The notes: generated by a model not told the origin, from the sequence alone. 64,000 nucleotides of DNA from Microbacterium sp. (GCA_031177765.1 JAPSKH010000003.1:1-64000), one strand, 5' to 3'; shown: positions 52,143 to 59,919, counted from the stretch's first letter. Numbers and translations are program-made.

Positions 52143-52715
52143 TCACTTCGTGTTCTGCGTGAGGCTGACGGTCAGCGCGTCGAGCGTGACGGCGCCGTTC
52201 ATGGCGTTGTTGTTGCCGCCCGCGGTGTCGCCGTAGGGGAAGGTGATCGTCACGGTGACGGTGACGTTCTGGTTCACCACGCCGGCGCCCGGCGTGACGG
52301 TGAAGGTGGGCCCTGTGCCGGTGATGCCCGAGCCGGACGCGGTCAGCACGGCGGAGTCGGTCAGGTAGCTCGCCAGCGCCACGTCGGCGGGCTTGGTGTT
52401 GTCGGCCGGAGCGATCGACGAATCGGTCAGTGACAGCGTCGCGCTGAGGCTGTCGCCCTCGGCACCGACCTTCATCGTCTTCGTGTACGTGAGGACATCG
52501 CCGGGGGCGACGCGGTAGTCGCCGATCGTGATCGCCGTGCCGTTGGCCGTCCATGCGCCCGGGGTGTCCGAATCCTCGACGACCAGGTTGCCGGCGACGA
52601 TCGAGCCGCCCGCGACGGAGGCCGAGGAGTTCCAGGTGGCGAACGTGCCGGCGCCGCCGAGCAGCAGGATGACGCCGGCGGTGGTGGCGATGGACGCCTT
52701 GACGATCTTCTTCAT
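52143..52715 (-). CDS. TasA/RER_14450-like exported protein with alternate-type signal peptide
   Basis: A 190-residue protein. The N-terminus KKIVKASIATTAGVILLLGGAG followed by TFATWNSSA is the alternate (SipW-processed) signal; TxATW after the core is diagnostic. The mature domain is a beta-sandwich rich in Thr/Val/Gly with no Cys, resembling the alternate signal-mediated exported proteins (RER_14450 family) and TasA/CalY fibre proteins of Bacillus. The start has GGAAGGA seven bases upstream, the best ribosome site of the operon. Likely the major extracellular subunit; biofilm or fibre function is inferred. Confidence 0.85.
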   Translation of the reverse strand: MKKIVKASIATTAGVILLLGGAGTFATWNSSASVAGGSIVAGNLVVEDSDTPGAWTANGTAITIGDYRVAPGDVLTYTKTMKVGAEGDSLSATLSLTDSSIAPADNTKPADVALASYLTDSAVLTASGSGITGTGPTFTVTPGAGVVNQNVTVTVTITFPYGDTAGGNNNAMNGAVTLDALTVSLTQNTK

Positions 52716-52866
52716 GGTGATGTCCTTCCGCGGTTTGCAGCCCGCTTCAGTAGGGGAGTGTCGGGGTGCCGCGGAGAGGCGAGCCGGTGCGGACCGCTGC
52801 TCCTCGAACACGTCCCTCAGTCTCGGGCGCTCGCCGCAAGGCGCTGCCGAGTCGTCGGCAGGGCTT

Positions 52867-52942
52867 CCGCAAGATCGCGACAAGATCCGGGGATGCCTCA
52901 GCGTGATCGGCGGCGAACCGCAAGAACAGCGCAAGACCGGGG
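52867..52942 (-). repeat. Duplicated CCGCAAGA-N6-CAAGA element, candidate response-regulator site
   Basis: Copy 1 (52867-52892) and copy 2 (52918-52942) each contain CCGCAAGA, then a second CAAGA 11 bp after the first, then CCGGGG. CAAGA occurs at 52870, 52881, 52921 and 52932, and a CAAGG at 52837 (33 bp, three periods, earlier). An 11-bp direct-repeat period is typical of OmpR/PhoB-family binding. On the operon strand it reads TCTTG. Confidence 0.6.
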
Positions 52943-53270
52943 CGCCGCGAGGCGTCGCGGCTGTCGTGTGCCGCTGCCTTGGCCGGTATCGGACCCGCGC
53001 GTAAGGGGTCGCGATCGTCGCCTATGAGATGCTCGCGGAATGGGCGTGGAATCGCCGGCGCCCGTGGCTGATGGCGAGCGCCGATCCGTGGGGATCACGG
53101 CGACGGGTTCGCGTCGGAAGCTCGGGTCTGCGAAGGACGACGAGATGGCCTGAAGGGGGATGCCGACCTCGTGGCATCCGCGGCCGCCGACAGCGCGGCA
53201 GGTCTCGCGGCGGGCGATGGCCGACCTCGGTGTCGGCCGCCCGGCATCCGGTGCGGCGGGCTGAAGCGTC

Positions 53271-53307
53271 GATCCGGTCGACCGCCGATGTGGCGGCCGA
53301 CCGGATC
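53271..53307 (-). terminator. Terminator of the FxLYD-type membrane protein gene
   Basis: GATCCGGTCGACCGCC (53271-53286) pairs with GGCGGCCGACCGGATC (53292-53307), 15 of 16 positions, five-base loop, 14 bases beyond the stop at 53321. Confidence 0.75.
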
Positions 53308-53320
53308 TGATGGCCGGACG

Positions 53321-54550
53321 TTACAGGGAGGGGTACGCCTCGAACGTCGTGTCGGCGGGGAGCGGCTCGAAGAACACCGCTTCGAACTGGACCTTGCTGC
53401 CGTCGTTGGGCAGCCGCTCGATGTACGTGGCCTCGGCGCCGATGATGGCCCCGGCGGCGTCGCGAGCGATCACGACGACATTGACGAGCTCCTGCTCGCT
53501 CTCGAAGTCGGCGCTGACCGTTCCGTGCACGGTCGTGCTGTATTCGTCGGTGGTGGCCTGCACCCCCTCCACGGTGAACACGCCGGTCTCCTCGAGCGGT
53601 GCCTCCACCGCGGCGGTCGCCTCCGGACCCCGCACGTTGAGCGAGGCGATCTCGCCGTCGCCGACGGAGAAGAACGCGCCGGTGATGGCGGTGCGGCCCG
53701 ACAGCAGCGTGCGATAGTCCGTCGCGGTGTCGAGGATCGTCCCGGCGGCATCGAGCGCTTCGACGCTGATGTCGGCGAAGTCGAAGACGTAGTCCTCGTT
53801 CGGGTTGTCGAGGACGACGGTGTACCACCAGGTGCCCTCGTCGTAGGTCGTGCGGCCGAAGGCCGCCTCGACGACCGACAGATCCTCGGCGTCGCCGGCG
53901 ACAGGTGCCGGCTCGTCCTCGGCGGGCGCTGCGTCGGCGTCGTCGACGCTCGAGGAGGTGCCCTCCCGCAGCGCGTCGTCGATCGCTGCCTGACCCAGCA
54001 GGCCGATGGAGACGATCGTCATCACGATCGACACGATCCATCCGACGACCGACACGACGACCGCGGCGATGCTGAACGGCTTGCCGCCGTGCTTCTTCGC
54101 GATCAGGGCGACCAGGCCGACGATGAAGCCGGCGAGCAGGACCAGGCCCGAGAACCAGGTCACGAACGGGATGAACGCGAGGATGAGCCCGAGTGCGGCC
54201 AGGCCCAGCGCGACGAACGCGAGGGTCTTCGGTCGCGCGTCACGCGGGGGCTGGGTGGCGTAGCCGGCCGGCGGGGCGTACTGCGGCGGAACGCCCTGTG
54301 CGAACGTGTTGCCCGGCGCGACCGGCGCCACGGGGTGGCCGGGCGCGGCCTGGGGCGGCACGGGATGACCGGGACTCGGCGCCGGCGCGGGGTTCTCGGA
54401 TGTCGCCTGCGCCGTCGGCTGCCCCGCAGCCGTCTGCGGCATGGGCTCGCCCGGCGTGGTCGGCGTGGACGCGCCGGAAGCGGCGGGGGACGGGGGAACG
54501 GGCGACGACGACCCCGGTTCGGGTGTCGACGGCGAGGTGGGATCGGACAA
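53321..54550 (-). CDS. Membrane protein with Pro-rich N-terminus and FxLYD-like extracellular domain
   Basis: A 409-residue protein. Residues 1-105 are Pro/Ser/Thr/Gln-rich and disordered. Three hydrophobic helices (about 108-130, 133-150 and 160-185) form a DUF4190-like unit. After an acidic linker comes a beta-rich domain of about 200 residues with VVLDNPNEDYVFDFADISVEALDAAGTIL, the FxLYD/late-embryogenesis-like pattern, followed by a second similar unit near the end (NVVVIARDAAGAIIGAEATYIERLPNDGS). Probably a surface-exposed sensor or structural protein; no specific function known. Confidence 0.75.
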   Translation of the reverse strand: MSDPTSPSTPEPGSSSPVPPSPAASGASTPTTPGEPMPQTAAGQPTAQATSENPAPAPSPGHPVPPQAAPGHPVAPVAPGNTFAQGVPPQYAPPAGYATQPPRDARPKTLAFVALGLAALGLILAFIPFVTWFSGLVLLAGFIVGLVALIAKKHGGKPFSIAAVVVSVVGWIVSIVMTIVSIGLLGQAAIDDALREGTSSSVDDADAAPAEDEPAPVAGDAEDLSVVEAAFGRTTYDEGTWWYTVVLDNPNEDYVFDFADISVEALDAAGTILDTATDYRTLLSGRTAITGAFFSVGDGEIASLNVRGPEATAAVEAPLEETGVFTVEGVQATTDEYSTTVHGTVSADFESEQELVNVVVIARDAAGAIIGAEATYIERLPNDGSKVQFEAVFFEPLPADTTFEAYPSL

Positions 54551-54814
54551 ATGAACTCCTTCCAGGCGTTCTCATGCATGCATGTGCCGCACGGCGGATG
54601 CCGCGCAGCGACGGCGGGATGACCCGGGGCGTCCATGCGCACGAGACCACCGACGCGACCCTCGCTGCTGCGAGCTTCGCGCGTGGACGTCACTGGTGTC
54701 GCGGGCGTTCGTTCCCTCGACGCATCCCCCCAGCCGGTTCCCCCCGGCGAAGGGCACGTTACCGGATATCGGCGACATCCGTTCGTCGCGCCTGCGCGCG
54801 CCGGTGGAAGGCGC

Positions 54815-56062
54815 TCAACGGTCGGTCAGGGCGTTCGCCTTCTCACGCAGCACCCGCTGCTGCGCCGCGTTCGCGGTCAGTCCCGCTGCGGTCAGGAGCT
54901 CCGCCCGGGCTTCCTCGATGCGACCGAGCTGCGCGAGCAGCTCGCCGCGGACGCTCGGCACCAGGTGCGATCCGCGCAGGGAACCGGCCTCCTCGAGCGC
55001 GTCGACGATGCGCAGTGCCTCGGTGGGGCCGGAGGCCATGGACACCGCGGCCGCCCGGTTGAGTTCGACGATCGGGTTCGGTGCGATACGGCCGAGCACC
55101 TCGTAGAGCAGCACGATGCGGTGCCAGTCCGTCTCGGCGACGCTGGGTGCGATCGCATGGCACTGCGCGATCGCGGCCTGCAGCGCGTACGGCCCGCGTC
55201 CGACGCGGCGTGCCGCGGCGATGGCATCCGCTTTCGCGAGGAGCCCGACAGCGCGCGCGATCTGGCCGCGATCCCAGCGGGAGCGGTCCTGGTCGGCGAG
55301 CAGGACGGGCGCCCCCGAGCGCGACTCGCGGGCGGCGAAGCGCGAACGCTGGAACTCCATGAGCGCCACCAGTGCAAGCGGCTCGGGCTCGCGTGGCAGC
55401 AGGCCGGCGATGATGCGCCCCAGCCGCAGCGCCTCGTCGGCGAGGTCAGGACGCACCCACCGGTCGCCGCCGGTGGCGGCATAGCCCTCGGTGAAGACCA
55501 GGTACACCACGCCGAGCACAGCCGACAGGCGCACCGTCCACTCCGACGGATCCGGCGTCTCGAACGGCACGCGCGCCGCCGCCAGCGCCTTCTTGGCCCG
55601 CGTGATGCGCGCCTGCACCGTCGGAACCGTGGTGAGCAGCATCCGCGCGATCTCCTCCGTCGACAGGCCCGCGACCACCCGGAGGGTGAGCGCCACCTGC
55701 GACTCGCGCGAGAGCGCGGGGTGGCATGCCGTGAAGATCAGACGCAGGACGTCGTCGTCGATCGGCTCCCACGCGTCGTCGGTCGCCTCATCGAGCGTGT
55801 GTGCGATGGCGGCATAGCGCTCGTCGAGCCGCTCGCGGCGCCGCCACGCGTCGATCACACGGCGCTTCGCGACCGCGGTGAGCCATGCGCCCGGGTTGAC
55901 CGGAACGCCCTCGCGCGGCCAGGATCCGAGGGCTTCGACGAGCGCCTCCTGCGCGACATCCTCGGCGAGGCCGAGGTCGCCGGTCATCTTGGCCACGGAT
56001 GCCACGATCCGCAGACCCTCGATGCGCCAGACGGCCTCGACCGTGCGCCGGGTGTCGTTCAT
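54815..56062 (-). CDS. ECF42-type RNA polymerase sigma factor with C-terminal DUF6596/TPR-like domain
   Basis: A 415-residue sigma factor. Region 2 is seen in LAEDVAQEALVEALGSWPREGVPVNPGAWLTAVAKRRVIDAWRR and region 4 in ESQVALTLRVVAGLSTEEIARMLLTTVPTVQARITRAKKAL. The long C-terminal half (about 185-415) is the helical DUF6596 domain of the ECF42 group (LRLGRIIAGLLPREPEPLALVALM, LLYEVLGRIAPNPIVELNRAAAV). This group has no anti-sigma factor; it is linked to YCII/DGPF proteins, and such a gene is directly upstream. Start ATG 56062 chosen over 56170, which overlaps the neighbour. Confidence 0.9.
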   Translation of the reverse strand: MNDTRRTVEAVWRIEGLRIVASVAKMTGDLGLAEDVAQEALVEALGSWPREGVPVNPGAWLTAVAKRRVIDAWRRRERLDERYAAIAHTLDEATDDAWEPIDDDVLRLIFTACHPALSRESQVALTLRVVAGLSTEEIARMLLTTVPTVQARITRAKKALAAARVPFETPDPSEWTVRLSAVLGVVYLVFTEGYAATGGDRWVRPDLADEALRLGRIIAGLLPREPEPLALVALMEFQRSRFAARESRSGAPVLLADQDRSRWDRGQIARAVGLLAKADAIAAARRVGRGPYALQAAIAQCHAIAPSVAETDWHRIVLLYEVLGRIAPNPIVELNRAAAVSMASGPTEALRIVDALEEAGSLRGSHLVPSVRGELLAQLGRIEEARAELLTAAGLTANAAQQRVLREKANALTDR

Positions 56063-56087
56063 CCTCGTGCGTGCTCCCGGTGGCGGC

Positions 56088-56507
56088 TCATTCGGTGCCG
56101 AGCTCGGCGCGCCACTCCTTCTCCTTCTGGATGTACTCGTTCTCGGAGAAGTCCGCGAAGTCCGCCTCATCGGTCACACGGCGCACCTCGAGCTTGCTGC
56201 CGGGGCCCAGCGGGCACCGCTTGGCCCACTCCAGGGCCTCCTCGGCGGTGGCGGTCTGGATGATCCAGAAGCCGTTGAACAGCTCGTGCACCTCGCCGTA
56301 GGGGCCGTCGCTGACGATCGGCGTCTCGCCGGAGAAGTCGACGACGTAGCCCGGCTCGGGCGCGAGTCCCTCGCCGGCGACCATCACGCCGGCCTTCATC
56401 AGGGACTCGTTGTAGGCGCCCATCGCATTGATGACGGCCTCGAAGTCCATGTTCTCGTAGTTGTCCACGGCCTCCTGCGTCGCCCGCATGATCAGCATGT
56501 GCTTCAT
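56088..56507 (-). CDS. YCII/DGPF domain protein, ECF42 partner
   Basis: A 139-residue protein of the YCII-related superfamily: KHMLIMRATQEAV opening, and VVDFSGETPIVSDGPYGEVHELFNGFWIIQTATAEEALEWAKRCP with the DGPF-like DGPY. These proteins occur next to ECF42 sigma factors and probably take part in signalling. Start ATG 56507 has GGGAG upstream, inside a duplicated leader segment. 25 bp before the sigma gene, same operon. Confidence 0.9.
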   Translation of the reverse strand: MKHMLIMRATQEAVDNYENMDFEAVINAMGAYNESLMKAGVMVAGEGLAPEPGYVVDFSGETPIVSDGPYGEVHELFNGFWIIQTATAEEALEWAKRCPLGPGSKLEVRRVTDEADFADFSENEYIQKEKEWRAELGTE

Positions 56508-56508
56508 T

Positions 56509-56558
56509 GTTCGCTCCCTCTGTGTCGGTTCTCTCGGAGGGAACCGTTCGCTCCCTCT
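56509..56558 (-). repeat. Direct repeat in the YCII gene leader, carrying two SD-like copies
   Basis: GTTCGCTCCCTCT occurs at 56509-56521 and 56546-56558 (period 37 bp). On the minus strand each copy reads AGAGGGAGCGAAC; the proximal one supplies the ribosome binding site for the YCII ATG. Confidence 0.6.
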
Positions 56559-56618
56559 CACTATCGCGTCGAATGGGCGCGAGAGAAATCGACATCGGCT
56601 CCGAATTCTTTTCGTGGC

Positions 56619-57146
56619 TTACAGGTGGTCGGCGAACCGATCCACGAGGCGCAGGAGCGTCGGCAGGCCGCGGGATGACGCGTGTCCGTCCGTCAGGCGC
56701 TCGATGACCGGCGTGGCATTGCCCTCGCCCTCGCGCTCGTTGCGCACCAGGGCCCAGCCGCGACCGGCGTCGACGACCACGCAGCGGCGCACGGCGGCTT
56801 GTTCGATGACATCCCGGCTGCGGCGGTCGATCACGTCGCCATGGTGCAGCGTGAGCTCGAAACGGCGGGCGGCGGCCGCCGCTCGGCGGGCGTCGACGAC
56901 CGCGACGAGCTCGTCGAACGCCATCGCGAAGGCATCGCGTTCGAGACCCGTCCGCGCCGCGATCGACGCGATGACCGTCTCGAGCACGAGGGCGGGATCT
57001 TCGGCTTCGAAGAGCACGGTGCCGTTGCTCTGGAACAGGACGGCGCCGGGGCATCCGGCATCCGCGAAGGCCCCCACGATGTCGGCGGTGGAGGGGTGAC
57101 CGCGCTGGCCCTGGTTGACGTTCCTCAGGAACGCGACGTACCTCAT
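56619..57146 (-). CDS. DUF1697 family protein
   Basis: A 175-residue protein. YVAFLRNVNQGQRGHPSTADIVGAFADAGCPGAVLFQSNGTVLFEA is a variant of the DUF1697 opening (usual xALLRGINVGGxxxV..L); the GINV/K core is changed to RNVNQGQRG. The rest (AARTGLERDAFAMAFDELVAVVD) fits. Function unknown. A TACGGT -10-like hexamer lies six bases before the ATG, suggesting a leaderless mRNA. Confidence 0.75.
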   Translation of the reverse strand: MRYVAFLRNVNQGQRGHPSTADIVGAFADAGCPGAVLFQSNGTVLFEAEDPALVLETVIASIAARTGLERDAFAMAFDELVAVVDARRAAAAARRFELTLHHGDVIDRRSRDVIEQAAVRRCVVVDAGRGWALVRNEREGEGNATPVIERLTDGHASSRGLPTLLRLVDRFADHL

Positions 57147-57152
57147 GGCATG

Positions 57153-57158
57153 ACCGTA
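57153..57158 (-). promoter_or_regulatory. -10 element TACGGT, leaderless promoter of DUF1697 gene
   Basis: On the minus strand TACGGT is followed by six bases and the ATG at 57146. Confidence 0.5.
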
Positions 57159-57223
57159 GCCCCGGCGTCCGACGCGACGGATGTCGGCCGGGCGCCGGCG
57201 CTAGCGCATCTGGTGCAACCTCA

Positions 57224-58411
57224 CTACGCGGCGGCTTCGCGCTCCTCCATGTGCGCGTCGAGCGCCCGCCCCATGCGCAGGACGGCTTCCCGCAGCAGCG
57301 GGCGAGGGAGAGCGAACACGAAGCGGGTGTGACCGATCGCGGCCTCTCCGCACGCGGCGCCGTCGGTCATCGCGACGCCGGCGTTCTCGCGGAACCACTC
57401 GCCCAGATCGCCTTCCAATCCGTAGTCGCGGAAGTCGATGAGTGCGATGTAGGTGCCCTCCGGAAGGGTCATGCGGGCGCGCGGCAGGTGCTCCGCGACC
57501 AGGTCGGCCAGCAGACGACGGTTGCCGTCGAGGTAGTCCACGACGTTGTCGAGCCACTGGGCGCCGGCGGAGTACGCCGCCGTGTTCGCCAGGACGCCGA
57601 GCGTCGAGGTGCCGTGTCCGGCCCACATGCCGAAGGATTCCCAGGCCTCGGCGTCGGCGTCGTTCGACAGGATCACCTGCGCACACTTCAGGCCCGCGAG
57701 GTTCCACGCCTTGGAGGCGGATGCCGCGGTGATGGTGTGAGACGCCGCCTGTTCCGACACGGATGCGTAGGGGATGTGCTGTGCGGGTCGATAGACGATC
57801 GGCGCGTGGATCTCGTCGGAGAACACGCGCCCTCCCTTCGCGGCGACGACATCGGCGAGGGCGAGGAGCTCGTCGCGGCGGAACACGGTGCCGAGCGGAT
57901 TGTGCGGGTTGCACAGGACGACCATCCCGGCGCCCTCGTCGAAGGCGCGGGCGATCGCCTCGAGGTTCATCGTCATGCGTCCGTCGACCTCGATGCTCGG
58001 CACCTCGATCACCTCGCGCCCGTGCAGCTGGGGGACGAAAAGGAACGGCATGTACGCCGGCGTGGGAACGATCACGGCGCTGCCCGGCGCGGTGAACTTC
58101 TCGAGCGCGAGCTCGAAGGCGGCGATGACGTCGGGAACGTGGTGCACCCGCTCCGCAGGCACCGCCCATCCGTAGCTGTCGGTGTACCAGGAGGCGGTCG
58201 CCTCCGACATGTCACGAGCGACCTGCTGAGGCAGATATCCGGTCAGTCCGCGGTCGAGCGTGTCCTTGAGCGCCTCGCTCACGGCGGGGGCCAGTCCGAA
58301 GTCCATCTCGGCGACCCAGGCGCCGATCGTGTCGGGGAACGTCGTCCACTTGACGCTTCCGGCGTCCCTGAGATCGGCGGCGGAGATGGCGTCGAAGTCC
58401 TGCTGCAGCAC
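57224..58411 (-). CDS. MalY/PatB family aminotransferase-like cystathionine beta-lyase
   Basis: A 395-residue PLP enzyme. KWTTFPDTIGAWVAEMDFGLAPAV is the MalY/PatB opening, VLCNPHNPLGTVF the PLP/substrate loop, FSDEIHAPIVY the PLP-pyridine Asp, and TAASASKAWNLAGLKCAQ carries the Schiff-base Lys. It cleaves C-S bonds of cystathionine or related thioethers, or acts as an aminotransferase. Start GTG 58411 has GGAAGGAA seven bases upstream; the longer ORF-track start at 58531 is unlikely. Single gene, divergent from the SrmL-type gene. Confidence 0.9.
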   Translation of the reverse strand: MLQQDFDAISAADLRDAGSVKWTTFPDTIGAWVAEMDFGLAPAVSEALKDTLDRGLTGYLPQQVARDMSEATASWYTDSYGWAVPAERVHHVPDVIAAFELALEKFTAPGSAVIVPTPAYMPFLFVPQLHGREVIEVPSIEVDGRMTMNLEAIARAFDEGAGMVVLCNPHNPLGTVFRRDELLALADVVAAKGGRVFSDEIHAPIVYRPAQHIPYASVSEQAASHTITAASASKAWNLAGLKCAQVILSNDADAEAWESFGMWAGHGTSTLGVLANTAAYSAGAQWLDNVVDYLDGNRRLLADLVAEHLPRARMTLPEGTYIALIDFRDYGLEGDLGEWFRENAGVAMTDGAACGEAAIGHTRFVFALPRPLLREAVLRMGRALDAHMEEREAAA

Positions 58412-58605
58412 GGGTTTTCCTTCCGTCGGAGGCGCGTCGGCATTGGAGGCAACGGCGGCCGACCCCGCCGCCATTCCCACGCCGACGCGTAGGGTCCTGA
58501 CACTACCGACGGCTCCCGACGCCGCATGCACGTCCGGTGGGCGACACGGCGCCGAGCCCGTGCGCCCGACGGAGCACGGCTTGGCGGCTGCGTGCGGGCG
58601 TGCAT

Positions 58606-58611
58606 TACTCT
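58606..58611 (+). promoter_or_regulatory. -10 element TACTCT upstream of the SrmL leader
   Basis: TACTCT-N6-GTG fits the leaderless pattern seen elsewhere in the window, here placing the transcript start at the GTG of a possible leader peptide about 144 bases before the ligase ATG. Confidence 0.5.
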
Positions 58612-58617
58612 GGTGCC

Positions 58618-58686
58618 GTGCTCACGCAGCGGCGATTTCGGAACCCCCGGCCGGGTTATGGCCGCGGGGTCGACGCGCGCTCGTAG
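58618..58686 (+). CDS. Possible leader peptide ORF (22 residues)
   Basis: GTG 58618 to TAG 58684-58686 encodes a basic peptide beginning LTQRRFRNPRPGYGRG. It overlaps the first hairpin, so its translation could decide which fold forms. There is no run of one amino acid; it contains single Phe and Tyr codons. Very tentative. Confidence 0.25.
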   Translation: MLTQRRFRNPRPGYGRGVDARS

Positions 58687-58761
58687 CACGAGGTCTCCGC
58701 AGGTACGGCCGGGGGAAGTTCTCATCCTTCGCGAATTTGCCATCGACCTGGAGACCTTCTC

Positions 58762-59880
58762 ATGTCGCATGCCGACTATCTGACTGTTGACCAACTCTGC
58801 CGTGCGCTGAAGCTGCGTGACCTCACCGATCCTGCTCAGGGTGCGCACGCCATTCAGGCCCTTCTCGATTCCGCCGTGCACGCGCTGCGGTCCGAATGGG
58901 GTAGCACCGTCCGCTCTGTGCGCAACGCTCCGCTCGTGCCGGTGCGCGAGAACTATGATCGGCTCGGCTACGACCCCGGTGATGTCACCCGTGCCCGTCG
59001 ATATACCCGCTACATCAGCCCGACGGTGATGCTTCGCAGCCACACGAGCGCCGACCTTCCGCGTGCCCTCGAGGACTACGCGGGACGGAACGAAGTCGAT
59101 GAGCTGATCGTGGCCCCCGGGCTCGTCTATCGGCGCGACGCCGTCGATCGCACCCACGTGGGGGAGCCGCACCAGGTAGATCTCTGGCGCATTCGCAGCA
59201 CTCCGGATACCAGCGACGACGACATGGTCACGATGATCGGCTGCCTGGTCGACGCGCTGCTTCCGGGCGCGCAGTGGAGGACGACCGATGTCACGCACCC
59301 CTACACGGTGCGCGGACGGCAGATCGACGTGCTCCACGCTGGCGAATGGCTCGAGCTCGCCGAGTGCGGGCGCATTCATCCTGATGTGCTGCGCGGGTCC
59401 GGCCTCGACCCCGAGCGGTGGTCCGGCCTCGCGCTCGGGATGGGATTGGAGCGCGCTCTGATGCTGCGCAAAGGCATCCCCGACATCCGATATCTACGGG
59501 CGAAGGACCCCCGCGCCGCCGCGCAGATGCTCACCCTGCAGCCGTGGCAACACGTATCGCCTCTGCCTGCAGCTCGGCGCGACATTTCGGTCGTCGTGGC
59601 GGCAGAAGAGGACGAGGAGACTCTCGGGGACCGCGTCCGCAACGCACTCGGCGACGATGCCGATGTCATCGAGCGCGTCGAAGTGCTCAGCTGCACCGCG
59701 CACGAGGAACTGCCCGAGGCGGCGCGCTCCCGGCTCGGCACACAACACGGTCAGGTCAACATCCTGTTGCGGATCGTGCTGCGCCCCATCGACCGCACAC
59801 TCACCTCGCACGAAGCGAACGCTATCCGCAACTCGATCTATCGAGCCGTGCACCAAGGACCGGTGCTGGAACTGATCTGA
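58762..59880 (+). CDS. srmL: PheS-related ligase with FDX-ACB domain (SrmL type)
   Basis: 372 residues. The core is a class II aminoacyl-tRNA synthetase catalytic domain of PheS type: motif 2 region LRSHTS (91-96), VAPGLVYRRD (117-126), THVGEPHQVD (131-140); WLELAECGRIHP (196-207); motif 3 SGLALGMGLERA (221-232). The C-terminus (about 267-372) is an FDX-ACB (PheT-type anticodon-binding) domain (PLPAARRDISVVV ... LTSHEANAIRNSIY). Such a one-chain arrangement resembles mitochondrial PheRS. The PheS coiled-coil N-terminus is absent. Pocket residues differ: PheS has FPFTEPS, here HPYTVRG (179-185); GFAFG is GLALG. So phenylalanine specificity is probably lost. NCBI uses 'PheS-related mystery ligase SrmL' for such proteins (from memory). 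Codon use is slightly less GC-biased than its neighbours'. Confidence 0.82.
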   Translation: MSHADYLTVDQLCRALKLRDLTDPAQGAHAIQALLDSAVHALRSEWGSTVRSVRNAPLVPVRENYDRLGYDPGDVTRARRYTRYISPTVMLRSHTSADLPRALEDYAGRNEVDELIVAPGLVYRRDAVDRTHVGEPHQVDLWRIRSTPDTSDDDMVTMIGCLVDALLPGAQWRTTDVTHPYTVRGRQIDVLHAGEWLELAECGRIHPDVLRGSGLDPERWSGLALGMGLERALMLRKGIPDIRYLRAKDPRAAAQMLTLQPWQHVSPLPAARRDISVVVAAEEDEETLGDRVRNALGDDADVIERVEVLSCTAHEELPEAARSRLGTQHGQVNILLRIVLRPIDRTLTSHEANAIRNSIYRAVHQGPVLELI

Positions 59881-59919
59881 GGTTCCGCGGCGGTCGGAAT
59901 CTCGGCTCCGACCCTCCCG

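Larger units (their letters stand above)
52716..53320. other. Long intergenic region upstream of the SipW operon
   Basis: About 600 bp with no convincing gene on either strand; ORF-track entries here are shadows with Arg-rich translations. It holds the duplicated CAAGA element (52867-52942) and, at the right end, the terminator of the 53321 gene. A 37-codon plus-strand ORF (53040-53153) was considered and not called. Confidence 0.6.
58412..58761 (+). promoter_or_regulatory. Structured leader upstream of the SrmL-type ligase
   Basis: 350 bp between divergent genes. The right half looks like a regulatory leader. TACTCT (58606-58611) is followed by six bases and a GTG, so transcription probably starts near 58618. 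Within the transcript, CCCCCGGCC (58644-58652) can pair with GGCCGCGGGG (58660-58669, one bulge). The same arm, CCCCCGGCCG (58644-58653), is the exact complement of CGGCCGGGGG (58706-58715). The two foldings exclude each other. CGTGCT/AGCACG (58617-58622 with 58685-58690) could close the first one. GGAGA lies eight bases before the ATG. No known riboswitch or T-box motif recognised. Confidence 0.5.

Noticed and set aside
53040-53153. 37-codon plus-strand ORF in the gap upstream of the SipW operon
   Set aside because: No ribosome site, no family, too short to separate from chance.
58617-58690. 74-nt segment closed by CGTGCT/AGCACG, tRNA-like in length, next to a synthetase-like gene
   Set aside because: No T-loop GTTCGA consensus, no D-arm or anticodon arm of the right size; treated as part of the leader fold instead.
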